Assembly (NCBI RefSeq): GCF_018129385.1
Contig: NZ_JAFCLN010000009.1
Span: 182,856 to 246,855, forward strand
DNA length: 64,000 bases
Reading direction: 5' to 3'
Source of the DNA: Bradyrhizobium lablabi
Lineage (GTDB): Bacteria > Pseudomonadota > Alphaproteobacteria > Rhizobiales > Xanthobacteraceae
Notes under the pieces: model-generated
What the model was told of the DNA's origin: nothing
The model's database searches: none
The model's input: the letters and a program-made list of their open reading frames with translations, nothing else
Part shown: piece after piece, positions 25,640 to 34,785 of the stretch
Numbering within the stretch: the first letter of the stretch is position 1
Layout: each line of letters begins with the position of its first letter
Program-made: the position numbers and the translations under genes

Positions 25640-25651
25640 GAATTATAATTC
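25640..25651. promoter_or_regulatory. Perfect 12-bp palindrome with embedded TATAAT in the boxR/ligase gap
   Basis: GAATTATAATTC is its own reverse complement and contains a -10-like TATAAT 44 bp before the ligase start. No well-placed -35 is obvious; the only TTGACA (25608) is 30 bp away. The gap has no TGCA motif, unlike the boxC upstream region. Confidence 0.4.
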
Positions 25652-25693
25652 TGAAGCAAGGGGAAGCGCCGTGACGCGTGTTGGGAGCGGGGC

Positions 25694-27226
25694 ATGATCT
25701 ACAACGCAGTGACCTGGCTGCTCGACCGCAATGTCGACGAGGGCCGTGGCGCCAAGCTCGCCTTCACCGACACCGTTTCCGAACTGACCTATGGCGATCT
25801 ACAACGCCAGAGCCGCCGCGCCGCCAATATGCTGCGCCGTCTCGGCGTCCGCCGCGAGGAGCGGGTCGCCATGATCATGCTCGATACGGTCGATTTTCCG
25901 GTCGTGTTTTTGGGCGCGATCCGCGCCGGCATTGTGCCGGTGCCGCTCAACACGCTGTTGACGACGGATCAGTATGCCTACGTGCTGGCGGACTGCCGCG
26001 CGCGCGTGCTGTTCGTTTCCGAGGCGCTCTATCCCGTCGTCAAGGATATCGTCGGCCGCATGCCGGATCTCGAATGCGTCGTGGTATCCGGCAACAATGC
26101 GTTCGGCCACAAGCTGCTCTCCGAAGAGCTCGCGAAGGAAAATGATTCCTTCGTCACGGCGGACACCCATGCCGAGGAGCCGGCGTTCTGGCTCTATTCG
26201 TCAGGCTCGACCGGCATGCCCAAGGGCGTGCGCCACCTGCATTCCAATCTCCAGGCCACCGCGGAAACCTATGCGAGCCAGGTGCTCGGCATCCGGGAGA
26301 ACGATCTCTGCCTTTCCGCGGCAAAACTGTTCTTCGCCTATGGCCTCGGCAACGCGCTGACCTTTCCGATGTCGGTCGGCGCCAGCACGGTGCTCAATGC
26401 CGACCGGCCGACACCGGCGCGGATGTTCGAGCTTCTGAACAAGTACAACCCGACGATCTTCTACGGCGTGCCGACATTGTTCGCGTCGATGCTGAACGAC
26501 GAGACCGCCAGGAACGAGCGTGCGGGCGCAAAATTGCGCATGTGCACCTCGGCCGGCGAGGCGCTGCCGGAATCGGTCGGCAATAGCTGGAAGTCGCGCT
26601 TCGGCGTCGACATTCTCGATGGCGTCGGTTCGACCGAGCTGCTGCACATCTTCCTGTCCAATGCGCCCGGCGACATCAAATACGGCTCGTCCGGCCGTCC
26701 GGTCCCGGGCTACAAGGTGCGGCTGGTGAACGAAGCAGGCGCCGATGTGGCGGATGGTGAGGTCGGCGAGTTGCTGGTCGATGCGCCTTCTGCCGCCGAG
26801 GGCTACTGGAATCAGCGCAGCAAGAGCCGGCAGACCTTTGAGGGCCACTGGACCCGCACCGGCGACAAGTACATCAGGGATGCCGAAGGCCGCTTCACCT
26901 TCTGCGGCCGCGCCGACGACATGTTCAAGGTATCCGGCATCTGGGTCTCGCCGTTCGAGGTCGAGAGCGCGCTGATCACGCATCCCTCGGTGCTGGAAGC
27001 GGCCGTGGTGCCGGAAGCCGATCCGGAAGGATTGCTCAAGCCAAAGGCGTTTGTCGTGCTGCGCGCCGACTGCAAGACCGACGGCCTGCACGATGCGCTG
27101 AAGGAGCACGTCAAGCAGAAGATCGGCCCGTGGAAATATCCCCGCTGGATCGACGTCGTGGAGACGCTGCCGAAGACCGCGACCGGAAAGATCCAGCGCT
27201 TCAAGCTGCGCGAGGGCGCGAACTAG
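25694..27226 (+). CDS. bclA: Benzoate-CoA ligase
   Basis: A 510-residue AMP-forming ligase. The P-loop LYSSGSTGMPKG is near residues 166-177, the A5 region DGVGSTELLHIF near 313, TGDKYIRD near 395 and the catalytic lysine in TATGKIQRFKL near 500. The start MIYNAVTWLLDRNVDEGRG and the SAGEALPES stretch match benzoate-CoA ligases (BclA, BadA). It forms benzoyl-CoA from benzoate, ATP and CoA, the entry step of the box pathway and also the likely source of the BoxR effector. An AG-rich ribosome-binding site (GGGAGCGGGG) precedes the ATG. Confidence 0.92.
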   Translation: MIYNAVTWLLDRNVDEGRGAKLAFTDTVSELTYGDLQRQSRRAANMLRRLGVRREERVAMIMLDTVDFPVVFLGAIRAGIVPVPLNTLLTTDQYAYVLADCRARVLFVSEALYPVVKDIVGRMPDLECVVVSGNNAFGHKLLSEELAKENDSFVTADTHAEEPAFWLYSSGSTGMPKGVRHLHSNLQATAETYASQVLGIRENDLCLSAAKLFFAYGLGNALTFPMSVGASTVLNADRPTPARMFELLNKYNPTIFYGVPTLFASMLNDETARNERAGAKLRMCTSAGEALPESVGNSWKSRFGVDILDGVGSTELLHIFLSNAPGDIKYGSSGRPVPGYKVRLVNEAGADVADGEVGELLVDAPSAAEGYWNQRSKSRQTFEGHWTRTGDKYIRDAEGRFTFCGRADDMFKVSGIWVSPFEVESALITHPSVLEAAVVPEADPEGLLKPKAFVVLRADCKTDGLHDALKEHVKQKIGPWKYPRWIDVVETLPKTATGKIQRFKLREGAN

Positions 27227-27236
27227 AAAAGTCTAT

Positions 27237-27359
27237 CGTCGTCCCTGCGAACGCAGGGACCCATAACCACCGGCCTTCATTGTTTGAGAAGGCTGTCGGC
27301 CATCCCCGCTCCGTAACATCTGCCGCGGAGTATGGGTCCCTGCGTTCGCAGGGACGACG
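27237..27359. repeat. Family C palindromic repeat
   Basis: Arms CGTCGTCCCTGCGAACGCAG and CTGCGTTCGCAGGGACGACG frame a variable centre. A second copy is at 55644-55766. It fills the gap between the ligase and alpha/beta hydrolase genes. Confidence 0.9.
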
Positions 27360-27380
27360 CGAGAGTGGAGATTGAAGAGC

Positions 27381-28196
27381 ATGACCCTCGCCCCTACCGG
27401 CTTCCTGCGCATCGGCGCATCCGATCTCGAATACCGCATGATCGGCCCCGCGCCCGACAAGGCGCCGACCATCGTCATGCTGCACGAAGGCCTCGGCTCG
27501 GTCGGCCTGTGGGGCGATTTTCCGGAGAAGCTCCAGGCCGGCACCGGCGCCGGCGTGTTCGTCTATTCGCGCGCCGGCTATGGCGCTTCCACGCCGGTAA
27601 AACTGCCGCGGCCGGTCGACTACATGCACATCGAAGCGCTCGATGTGCTGCCAAAACTGCTTGGCGCCATCGGTTTCCGCCGCGGCCTGTTGGTCGGTCA
27701 TTCCGACGGCGCCTCGATCGCGGCGATCTATGCCGGCAGCCACCAGGATCACCGCGTGCAGGGGATTGCGTTGATCGCCCCGCATTTCATCGTCGAGGAT
27801 ATTTCGGTGGCCTCGATCGCGAAGATCAAGTCGGCCTATGAGACCACCGAGCTGAAGGCCAAGCTGGCGCGCTGGCACAAGGATGTCGACAACGCCTTCT
27901 ACGGCTGGAACGGCGCCTGGCTCGACCCCAAATTCCGCAACTGGGATATTTCGGAATACCTCGCCTATATCCGCGTGCCGATCGCGATCCTGCAAGGAGC
28001 GGATGATGAATACGGCACCATGCGCCAGATCGAGGTCGCAAGGGAGGAATGCTATTGTCCGGTTGATGTGACCGAGGTCCTGGGGGCGGGCCACTCGCCG
28101 CATCGCGAAGCGCCCGGGGCGACGCTGAATGCGATTTCGGATTTCGCAAACGCCGTTTTGCGCGATGACGAAGGCTCGCGCGGACGGGCCGCGTAG
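27381..28196 (+). CDS. Alpha/beta hydrolase in the box cluster
   Basis: A 271-residue alpha/beta hydrolase. The nucleophile elbow GHSDG is at 106-110 (Ser108), the oxyanion loop HEGLGS near 35-40, an acidic residue in LQGADDEYG near 215 and the histidine in GAGHSPHREAP near 240. Similar hydrolases occur in box clusters of Azoarcus and Bradyrhizobium, where a thioesterase or ring-product hydrolase role has been proposed but not settled. The frame also allows a TTG start at 27372; the ATG at 27381 is more likely. It follows benzoate-CoA ligase on the same strand after a family C repeat. Confidence 0.8.
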   Translation: MTLAPTGFLRIGASDLEYRMIGPAPDKAPTIVMLHEGLGSVGLWGDFPEKLQAGTGAGVFVYSRAGYGASTPVKLPRPVDYMHIEALDVLPKLLGAIGFRRGLLVGHSDGASIAAIYAGSHQDHRVQGIALIAPHFIVEDISVASIAKIKSAYETTELKAKLARWHKDVDNAFYGWNGAWLDPKFRNWDISEYLAYIRVPIAILQGADDEYGTMRQIEVAREECYCPVDVTEVLGAGHSPHREAPGATLNAISDFANAVLRDDEGSRGRAA

Positions 28197-28270
28197 GGGG
28201 TGAGAATCGTCCCCTGTGCTGTTGAATAATTGACTCGCGTTCCGGCTTTTTGAGGCGCACACTTCGGCTA

Positions 28271-28352
28271 TCACCGCGCGGTCTTTGGCAGCTATCGGTG
28301 ACAGAGAGACCAATCGCGCTCCCGCCTTCCTCTTGCGGAATGGAGCAGCGCG
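28271..28352 (+). promoter_or_regulatory. Leader RNA element, copy A (unknown type)
   Basis: Ordered parts: TCACCG (28271-28276), TCGGTG (28295-28300) able to pair with it, then GAGAGACC, then GCGCTCCCGCC (28316-28326). TCGCGCT (28314-28320) is fully complementary to AGCGCGA (28347-28353), which includes the A of the start codon, and GCTCC can pair with the ribosome-binding site GGAGC. Copy B at 28591 has the same order and the same 24-nt spacing between the first two blocks. The remaining sequence from 28197 shows no clear promoter. Confidence 0.6.
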
Positions 28353-28556
28353 ATGTCACAACACCGCCGCCGTTTCAAACAATCCGATCCCCTGGAAGAA
28401 CGTCTCGCTGAAGAGGCGAAACGCTTGCGTGAAGAAGCGAAACTGCTTCCACCCGGCACTACCCGCGAGCAAGTCTTGCGGAAGGCCCGGCAGTGCGAAA
28501 CGGGTTCCCACATCAGCGAGTGGCTGCGATCTCCCGGTCTACAGCCGCCGCGATAG
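28353..28556 (+). CDS. Small charged hypothetical protein
   Basis: A 67-residue protein, MSQHRRRFKQSDPLEERLAE at the start, rich in Arg, Glu and Lys with one predicted long helix (about 12-45) and no signal peptide or membrane segment. I do not recognise a named function; similar short proteins are common in Bradyrhizobium genomes. GGAG lies 7 nt before the ATG but can be locked in a hairpin by the leader described at 28271. Its stop overlaps by one base the -35 element of the next gene's promoter. The shared leader with that gene suggests common post-transcriptional control. Confidence 0.7.
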   Translation: MSQHRRRFKQSDPLEERLAEEAKRLREEAKLLPPGTTREQVLRKARQCETGSHISEWLRSPGLQPPR

Positions 28557-28581
28557 GAACGAAGTCAGCGCCGCGCTCGTT
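28556..28581 (+). promoter_or_regulatory. EcfG-type (general stress response) promoter
   Basis: GGAAC (28556-28560), 17-bp spacer, CGTT (28578-28581), the form used by EcfG sigma factors in Alphaproteobacteria. The expected start site, about 28587-28590, is where leader copy B begins. Confidence 0.65.
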
Positions 28582-28590
28582 CACCTCTCA

Positions 28591-28662
28591 TCACCGGCAC
28601 GCGACCCGCAGGCGTCGGTGGCTGAGAGACCTTGCGCTCCCGCCTCGATAAGGAGCGCAGCC
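28591..28662 (+). promoter_or_regulatory. Leader RNA element, copy B (unknown type)
   Basis: TCACCG (28591-28596) and TCGGTG (28615-28620) can pair; GAGAGACC and GCGCTCCCGCC follow as in copy A. TGCGCTCC (28633-28640) is fully complementary to GGAGCGCA (28652-28659), so the AAGGAG ribosome-binding site of the downstream gene would be sequestered. This is the layout of a translational switch or RNA thermometer. Confidence 0.62.
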
Positions 28663-28908
28663 ATGCCCCTTTATTATTTTGATCTGCGCAATGGGGACCA
28701 ACTGTCCGCCGACGAAGAGGGAACAGACCTTTCCTCGATGGATGACGTGCAAAACGAAGCAGCCTACGCGCTTGCCGACATGCTGAGGGACGAAGTGAGG
28801 GCCACCAATGGTAACCCCCTCGCACGCCACCTGGTGATCGAAGTTCGCGACGGCGGCGGTCAGGTATTGCACGCCAAATTCTTGTTCGAGCTTAAGCGCC
28901 TTCAGTAG
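28663..28908 (+). CDS. DUF6894 family small protein
   Basis: An 81-residue protein starting MPLYYFDLRNGDQLSADEEG and containing the helix VQNEAAYALADMLRDEV and the strand HLVIEVRDGGGQVLHAKFLFEL. This two-strand-helix-two-strand pattern matches the DUF6894 family of rhizobial small proteins, whose function is unknown. The frame is open far upstream but the ATG at 28663 has AAGGAG at proper distance and a leader with an EcfG-type promoter in front. Expression under general stress is therefore likely. It lies between the alpha/beta hydrolase and boxC but is not obviously part of the box pathway. Confidence 0.8.
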   Translation: MPLYYFDLRNGDQLSADEEGTDLSSMDDVQNEAAYALADMLRDEVRATNGNPLARHLVIEVRDGGGQVLHAKFLFELKRLQ

Positions 28909-29001
28909 GGCAGCCCCGATTGGCTCGCCTCCAGGTCAGGCCGTTCTCGACTGGCGCGGGCCCTGCTTTCTTAGGGATGACAATTCTTAGGGATGGCAAT
29001 G

Positions 29002-29015
29002 TGCAACAAAATGCA
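29002..29015. promoter_or_regulatory. BoxR operator candidate 1 (TGCA-N6-TGCA)
   Basis: TGCAACAAAATGCA lies 98 bp upstream of the boxC start. The TGCA-N6-TGCA form matches what is described for BzdR/BoxR operators. Confidence 0.6.
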
Positions 29016-29051
29016 TGTTCTCGCGTTTGGGACTAGACGCGCTCCAAAACA

Positions 29052-29065
29052 TGCACTATTGTGCA
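29052..29065. promoter_or_regulatory. BoxR operator candidate 2 (TGCA-N6-TGCA in an 18-bp palindrome)
   Basis: TGCACTATTGTGCA is the core of the perfect inverted repeat CATGCAC-TATT-GTGCATG (29050-29067), 47 bp before the boxC ATG and exactly 50 bp after site 1. Confidence 0.7.
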
Positions 29066-29112
29066 TGTCGAAATAGATCAACGAGATAGATCAAAAAGAC
29101 CCAGGGTGGCCC

Positions 29113-30801
29113 ATGGCTGGTGAAGATCGCGCGCTCGCAGGCGGCGCGAAGTACATCGATTTTCAGACCGATCCGTCGCGTTACCGGCACTGGAAGCTGG
29201 ATGTGGCCGGCGAGGTCGCAACCCTCACCATGGACGTCGACGAGGACGGCGGGTTGTTCGAGGGCTATCAGCTCAAACTCAATTCCTACGACCTCGGCGT
29301 CGACATCGAACTCGCCGACGCCGTGCAGCGGCTGCGGTTCGAGCATCCCGAGGTGAAGGCGGTGGTGGTGCGCTCCGGCAAGAACCGCGTGTTCTGCGCC
29401 GGCGCCAACATCCGCATGCTGGCGGGCTCGACCCACGCCCACAAGGTCAATTTCTGCAAGTTCACCAACGAGACCCGCAACGGCATCGAGGATTCCTCGG
29501 AAAATTCCGGCCAGCGCTTCATCACCGTCGTCAACGGCACGGCGGCGGGCGGCGGCTATGAGCTGGCGCTCGCGACCGACCACATCATCCTCGCCGACGA
29601 CGGCGCTGCCGCCGTCGCGCTACCGGAAGTGCCGCTGCTGGCGGTGCTGCCTGGCACCGGCGGGCTGACGCGCGTCGTGGATAAACGCAAGGTGCGCCGC
29701 GACCATGCCGACTTCTTCTGCACCATCGAGGAAGGCATCAAGGGCAAGCGCGCCGTCGCCTGGCGGCTGGTCGACGAGATCGCGCCGAATAGCAAGCTCG
29801 AAGCGAAGATCGCCGAGCGGGCGAAGGAATTCGCCGGCTCTTCGAAGCGCAACGGCAACGGCAAGGGGATTGCGCTGACGCCGCTCAAGCGCACCATCGA
29901 CGAAAACAGCGTTCAATACGAATTTGTCGGCGTCGACATCGATCGCGCCGCGCGCATCGCCACCATCTCGATCAAGGCGCCCGAGGGCGCACCGCCGGCC
30001 GACATCGATGGGTTGATCGGGCAGGGCGCCGCGTTCTGGCCGTTGCAGGTCGCGCGCGAGCTTGACGATGCGATCCTGCATCTGCGCATCAACGAGCTCG
30101 AGATCGCGATGCTGGTGTTCAAGTCGCATGGCGAGCGCGCCAACGTGCTGGCCTATGACGGCTTCCTCGAAGCCAACAAGGCGCACTGGCTGGTCAACGA
30201 GATCAGGCACTACTGGAAGCGAGTGTTGAAGCGCATCGACGTCACCTCGCGCACGCTGGTGACGCTGGTCGAGCCCGGCTCCTGCTTTGCCGGCACGCTG
30301 GCCGAACTCGTGTTCGCCGCCGACCGCTCCTACATGCTGATCGGCACGCGCCAGGGCGACAACCGCCCGCCGCCGGCGATCGAGCTGACCGCGATGAACT
30401 TTGGACCCTATCCGATGAGCCATGGGCTGACGCGGCTCCAGTCGCGCTTCCAGGCCGATCCGTCCGACCTCGATCGCGCCGAGGCCACCATCGGCACTGC
30501 GCTCGACGCGGAAGAGGCCGAAGAGCTCGGGCTCGTCACCTTCGCGCTCGACGACATCGATTGGGACGACGAGGTGCGGGTGTTCCTGGAAGAGCGCACC
30601 AGCTTCTCGCCCGACGGCCTCACCGGCATGGAAGCAAACCTGCGCTTCGTCGGGCCGGAGACCATGGAATCGAAAATCTTCTCGCGCCTGACGGCGTGGC
30701 AGAACTGGATTTTTCAGCGCCCCAACGCAGTCGGCGAAGAGGGCGCGCTGCGCCGCTACGGCACCGGCCAGAAGGCGCAGTTCGATATGACGCGGGTTTG
30801 A
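29113..30801 (+). CDS. boxC: 2,3-epoxybenzoyl-CoA dihydrolase (benzoyl-CoA-dihydrodiol lyase)
   Basis: A 562-residue member of the crotonase superfamily with two enoyl-CoA hydratase-like halves, the size expected for BoxC. The first half includes VKAVVVRSGKNRVFCAGANIRML and GTAAGGGYELALATDHIIL (oxyanion hole region); the second half includes VEPGSCFAGTLAELVFAADRSYML. It hydrolyses and cleaves 2,3-epoxybenzoyl-CoA to 3,4-dehydroadipyl-CoA semialdehyde and formate. It is preceded by two probable BoxR sites and followed by boxB 124 bp downstream. Confidence 0.93.
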   Translation: MAGEDRALAGGAKYIDFQTDPSRYRHWKLDVAGEVATLTMDVDEDGGLFEGYQLKLNSYDLGVDIELADAVQRLRFEHPEVKAVVVRSGKNRVFCAGANIRMLAGSTHAHKVNFCKFTNETRNGIEDSSENSGQRFITVVNGTAAGGGYELALATDHIILADDGAAAVALPEVPLLAVLPGTGGLTRVVDKRKVRRDHADFFCTIEEGIKGKRAVAWRLVDEIAPNSKLEAKIAERAKEFAGSSKRNGNGKGIALTPLKRTIDENSVQYEFVGVDIDRAARIATISIKAPEGAPPADIDGLIGQGAAFWPLQVARELDDAILHLRINELEIAMLVFKSHGERANVLAYDGFLEANKAHWLVNEIRHYWKRVLKRIDVTSRTLVTLVEPGSCFAGTLAELVFAADRSYMLIGTRQGDNRPPPAIELTAMNFGPYPMSHGLTRLQSRFQADPSDLDRAEATIGTALDAEEAEELGLVTFALDDIDWDDEVRVFLEERTSFSPDGLTGMEANLRFVGPETMESKIFSRLTAWQNWIFQRPNAVGEEGALRRYGTGQKAQFDMTRV

Positions 30802-30813
30802 CAATCTTTGTTG

Positions 30814-30900
30814 CGTCATGGCCGGGCTTGTCCCGGCCATCCACGTCTTTCGCTCGATGAAAGCAAGACGTGGATGCCCGGGACAAGCCCGGGCATGACG
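30814..30900. repeat. Family D palindromic repeat
   Basis: CGTCATGGCCGGGCTTGTCC with CCACGTCTT on one side and AAGACGTGG with GGACAAGCCCGGGCATGACG on the other. It sits between boxC and boxB. A partial relative is at 51057-51105. Confidence 0.88.
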
Positions 30901-30925
30901 GAAGATGCCTCCAGAGGAGCACGCC

Positions 30926-32371
<1,446 letters not shown>

Positions 32372-32399
32372 GGCGCTGACGCGCGCGGCACCCACGGCC

Positions 32400-32501
32400 G
32401 TCATCACCCGCGAAGGCGGGTGATCCAGTATTCCAGAGGCCGTGCGGCAGGAATCGAGAGGCCGCGGCGTACTGGATACCCCGCATGCGCGGGGTATGAC
32501 G
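32400..32501. repeat. Family E palindromic repeat
   Basis: CGTCATCACCCGCGAAGGCG and GGTGATCCAGTATTCCAGAG on one arm, TACTGGATACCCCGCATGCG and GGGGTATGACG on the other. It separates boxB from the converging SDR gene. A relative is at 50138. Confidence 0.85.
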
Positions 32502-32545
32502 ACTGAGGGCGAAACGGCGAGCCGAGCTCTCCGCCAGAGCGAGCG

Positions 32546-33349
32546 TCACTCGCTCGCGATCGCCAGCCCCGCATTCGCATACACCACGCCGCCATCGACC
32601 GCGATGGTGTTGCCGACCACATAATCGCCGGCCCGCGACGCCAGATAGATCGCAATCCCCGCCATATCCTCATCCGTGCCGATGCGTTTGGCCGGTACGC
32701 GCTTGGCCACATCATCGGCATGATCGCGCGCAGCGCGGTTCATGTCCGACTTGAACGCGCCCGGTGCGATCGCCGTGACGTTGATGTGGTCCTTGATCAG
32801 CTTGGTCGCCATGCGCCGCGTCAGGTGGATCACCGCGGCTTTGCTCGCGGCGTAGGAATAGGTCTCGCCGGGATTGACGAAGATGCCGTCGACCGAGGCG
32901 ATGTTGATGACCTTGCCGGGCTTCTCGGCGCTTGCCGCCGCGCGCAGCGGCTTTGCCAGCGCCTTGGTCAGGAAGAACAGCGACTTGACGTTGAGGTCCA
33001 TCACCTTGTCCCAGCCGCTTTCCGGGAATTCATCGAACTCCGCGCCCCAGGCCGCGCCGGCATTGTTGACGAGGATGTCGAGCTTCGGCTCGCGCTTGAT
33101 GATTTCGCTCGCAAGCTTGTCGCAGCCTTCGACCGTCGACATGTCGATCGGGATCGCGATGCACTCGCCGTCACAGGCGGCGGAGAGCTCTTTTGCGGTC
33201 GCTTCGCAAGGCCCGGCTTTTCGCGCGGTGATGTAGACCTTGGCGGCGCCCTGCGCGAGGAATCCGGCCGCGATCATCTTGCCGATGCCGCGCGATCCCC
33301 CGGTCACGAGCGCGACGCGGCCTTTGAGCGAGAACAGATCCTTGAACAT
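32546..33349 (-). CDS. SDR family NAD(P)-dependent oxidoreductase
   Basis: A 267-residue classical short-chain dehydrogenase. The cofactor motif TGGSRGIG is at 16-23, ILVNNAG near 92, the catalytic Ser/Tyr/Lys in INIASVDG and SYAASK near 145-166, and the C-terminal GNTIAVDGG. Long loops around KELSAACDGECIAIPID resemble the ver-1-like/RhlG subgroup; NADPH preference is suggested by the Arg in TARK. A ribosome-binding site GGGAGAAAC precedes the ATG. It converges with boxB; involvement in benzoate metabolism is possible but unsupported. Confidence 0.87.
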   Translation of the reverse strand: MFKDLFSLKGRVALVTGGSRGIGKMIAAGFLAQGAAKVYITARKAGPCEATAKELSAACDGECIAIPIDMSTVEGCDKLASEIIKREPKLDILVNNAGAAWGAEFDEFPESGWDKVMDLNVKSLFFLTKALAKPLRAAASAEKPGKVINIASVDGIFVNPGETYSYAASKAAVIHLTRRMATKLIKDHINVTAIAPGAFKSDMNRAARDHADDVAKRVPAKRIGTDEDMAGIAIYLASRAGDYVVGNTIAVDGGVVYANAGLAIASE

Positions 33350-33412
33350 GCGTTTCTCCCTGATTTGGCTTCTGTGTGAAGCGGGGAAGAGAGCGAGTCA
33401 AGGAAGGGGCTC

Positions 33413-33556
33413 TTCCCCTCTCCCCTTGTGGGAGAGGGTGGACGCGATGCGCAGCATCGCGGACGGGTGAGGGGTTGTTTCCGCAACGGCAGTGCTTGAG
33501 GCTGGCAACCCCTCATCCGGCGCTTCGCGCCACCTTCTCCCACAAGGGGAGAAGGC
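33413..33556. repeat. Family F intergenic repeat
   Basis: CCCCTCTCCCCTTGTGGGAG and GACGGGTGAGGGG on one arm, CCCCTCATCCGGCGCTTCGC and TCTCCCACAAGGGGAGAAGG on the other. It occupies most of the gap before the SDR gene. Relatives are at 48880 and 63772. Confidence 0.85.
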
Positions 33557-33560
33557 AGGA

Positions 33561-34619
33561 TCACGCCGCATCGATCCGGCGAAAACCGTTCCATACCGCG
33601 GTGGCCGCGCCGGAGGTCAGCACGGGCAGGATGCGTGCCTCCTGGTAATTGCCGTTGAGCGAGACCCGCTGTAGCGCGGTCAGGTGGTCGGCGCTCTCGG
33701 GGAAGATCATGCCGGGCCGCGTGGTGACCGCGGTCTTGAAGCCGGCCGCCTTCGCCAGTGCGAATTCGCGCGTGCCGGCGGCGATCTTGTCGCCGTAGGG
33801 ATAGGCGAGATGGAGCACCTCGCGGCCGATCGCCTGCTCGATGCGCTTGCGGCTTTCAGTCAGTTCGTGCAGCGCGACGTCCTCGCTCTGCTTGGCGAGA
33901 TTGCAATGCGTGATCGTGTGCGCGCCGATCGTGACCAGCGGATCGTCGGCGAACGATTTCAGCTCGTCCCAGGACAGGCAGAGCTCCCGGCAGATCGCCG
34001 TCTCGTCGACGCCGTGCCGCTCGCACAGCGCCGTTATCTCGCGCCGGACGTCATGCTCGCCCGGCAGCACACGCAGCCACTCGTGCAATCGGTCGAACGC
34101 GGCTTGCTTGGCGGCCGGGGAAGACGCGTCGATGCGAACCGCCGCGCCGCCGATCTTGACCTCGATCGAATTGGTGTTCGCGATCACCCGCTCCAGCGCC
34201 ACCCACCACAACCGTCCCGTTCCTTCCGCGAAATCGCTGACGGCATAGACCGTGCAGGGCGCGTCAAACTCGCGGAATACGGGTAGTGCGTGATCGCGGT
34301 TGTCGCGATAGCCGTCGTCGAGCGTGAAGCAGGCGAAGCGCTTCGAAAAATTCCGTTCGGAAAGCCGCTGGTGCATTTCGTCGGGCGTGACGATGTCGAC
34401 CTTGTGCGCGCGCAGATGCGACAGCATCGCACGCAGGAATTGCGGCGCGATCTCGAGGTGGTAATTGGGCTGGAACGCGTCCGCGCGCCGCGGGCGGACG
34501 TGATGCAGCATGAAAATCGCCCCGACTCCGGCGAAAATCGGACGCATCAGGTAGTGCGCACCGGAAAAGTAGAGCGCTTCGAGTCCGGCGCGGATGACGG
34601 CAGAGCGAAGTTGCTTCAT
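33561..34619 (-). CDS. Polysaccharide deacetylase family protein
   Basis: A 352-residue NodB-homology protein. The first metal-binding motif FTLDDGYRDN (Asp-Asp) is near residue 95, and the second GAHTITHCNL (His-x3-His) near 230; AYPYGD follows near 275. These are the canonical motifs of carbohydrate esterase family 4, which removes N- or O-acetyl groups from glycans. The open frame runs on to 35189 but that part is antisense to the OmpA gene; the ATG at 34619 (MKQLRSAVIRAGLEAL) is the natural start. It is divergent from the OmpA/BON gene with 166 bp between starts. Confidence 0.86.
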   Translation of the reverse strand: MKQLRSAVIRAGLEALYFSGAHYLMRPIFAGVGAIFMLHHVRPRRADAFQPNYHLEIAPQFLRAMLSHLRAHKVDIVTPDEMHQRLSERNFSKRFACFTLDDGYRDNRDHALPVFREFDAPCTVYAVSDFAEGTGRLWWVALERVIANTNSIEVKIGGAAVRIDASSPAAKQAAFDRLHEWLRVLPGEHDVRREITALCERHGVDETAICRELCLSWDELKSFADDPLVTIGAHTITHCNLAKQSEDVALHELTESRKRIEQAIGREVLHLAYPYGDKIAAGTREFALAKAAGFKTAVTTRPGMIFPESADHLTALQRVSLNGNYQEARILPVLTSGAATAVWNGFRRIDAA

Positions 34620-34785
34620 CGGGGGGCGAAAGACCGGTTCATTCCGATTCGACGTTAGCGACAGACCGCTGAACAAACCATTAGTCCGTCGTCTGCCCGA
34701 ACCCTTACCATTTGGTGTTATTTCGGGTTTGACAGCCCGGCAAGGGTTTGTTTTCTCTGCGCTCCCAGAGGCCGCGGGAACTCGG

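Noticed and set aside
25608..25649. TTGACA and TATAAT in the boxR/ligase gap as one promoter
   Set aside because: The spacing is 30 bp, far from 16-18; they cannot belong to the same sigma70 promoter.
28301..28310. GAGA-containing motif reminiscent of the TPP riboswitch CUGAGA
   Set aside because: The remaining conserved TPP parts (ACCUGAUCUGG and the terminal stem) are absent, and the downstream genes are not thiamine genes.
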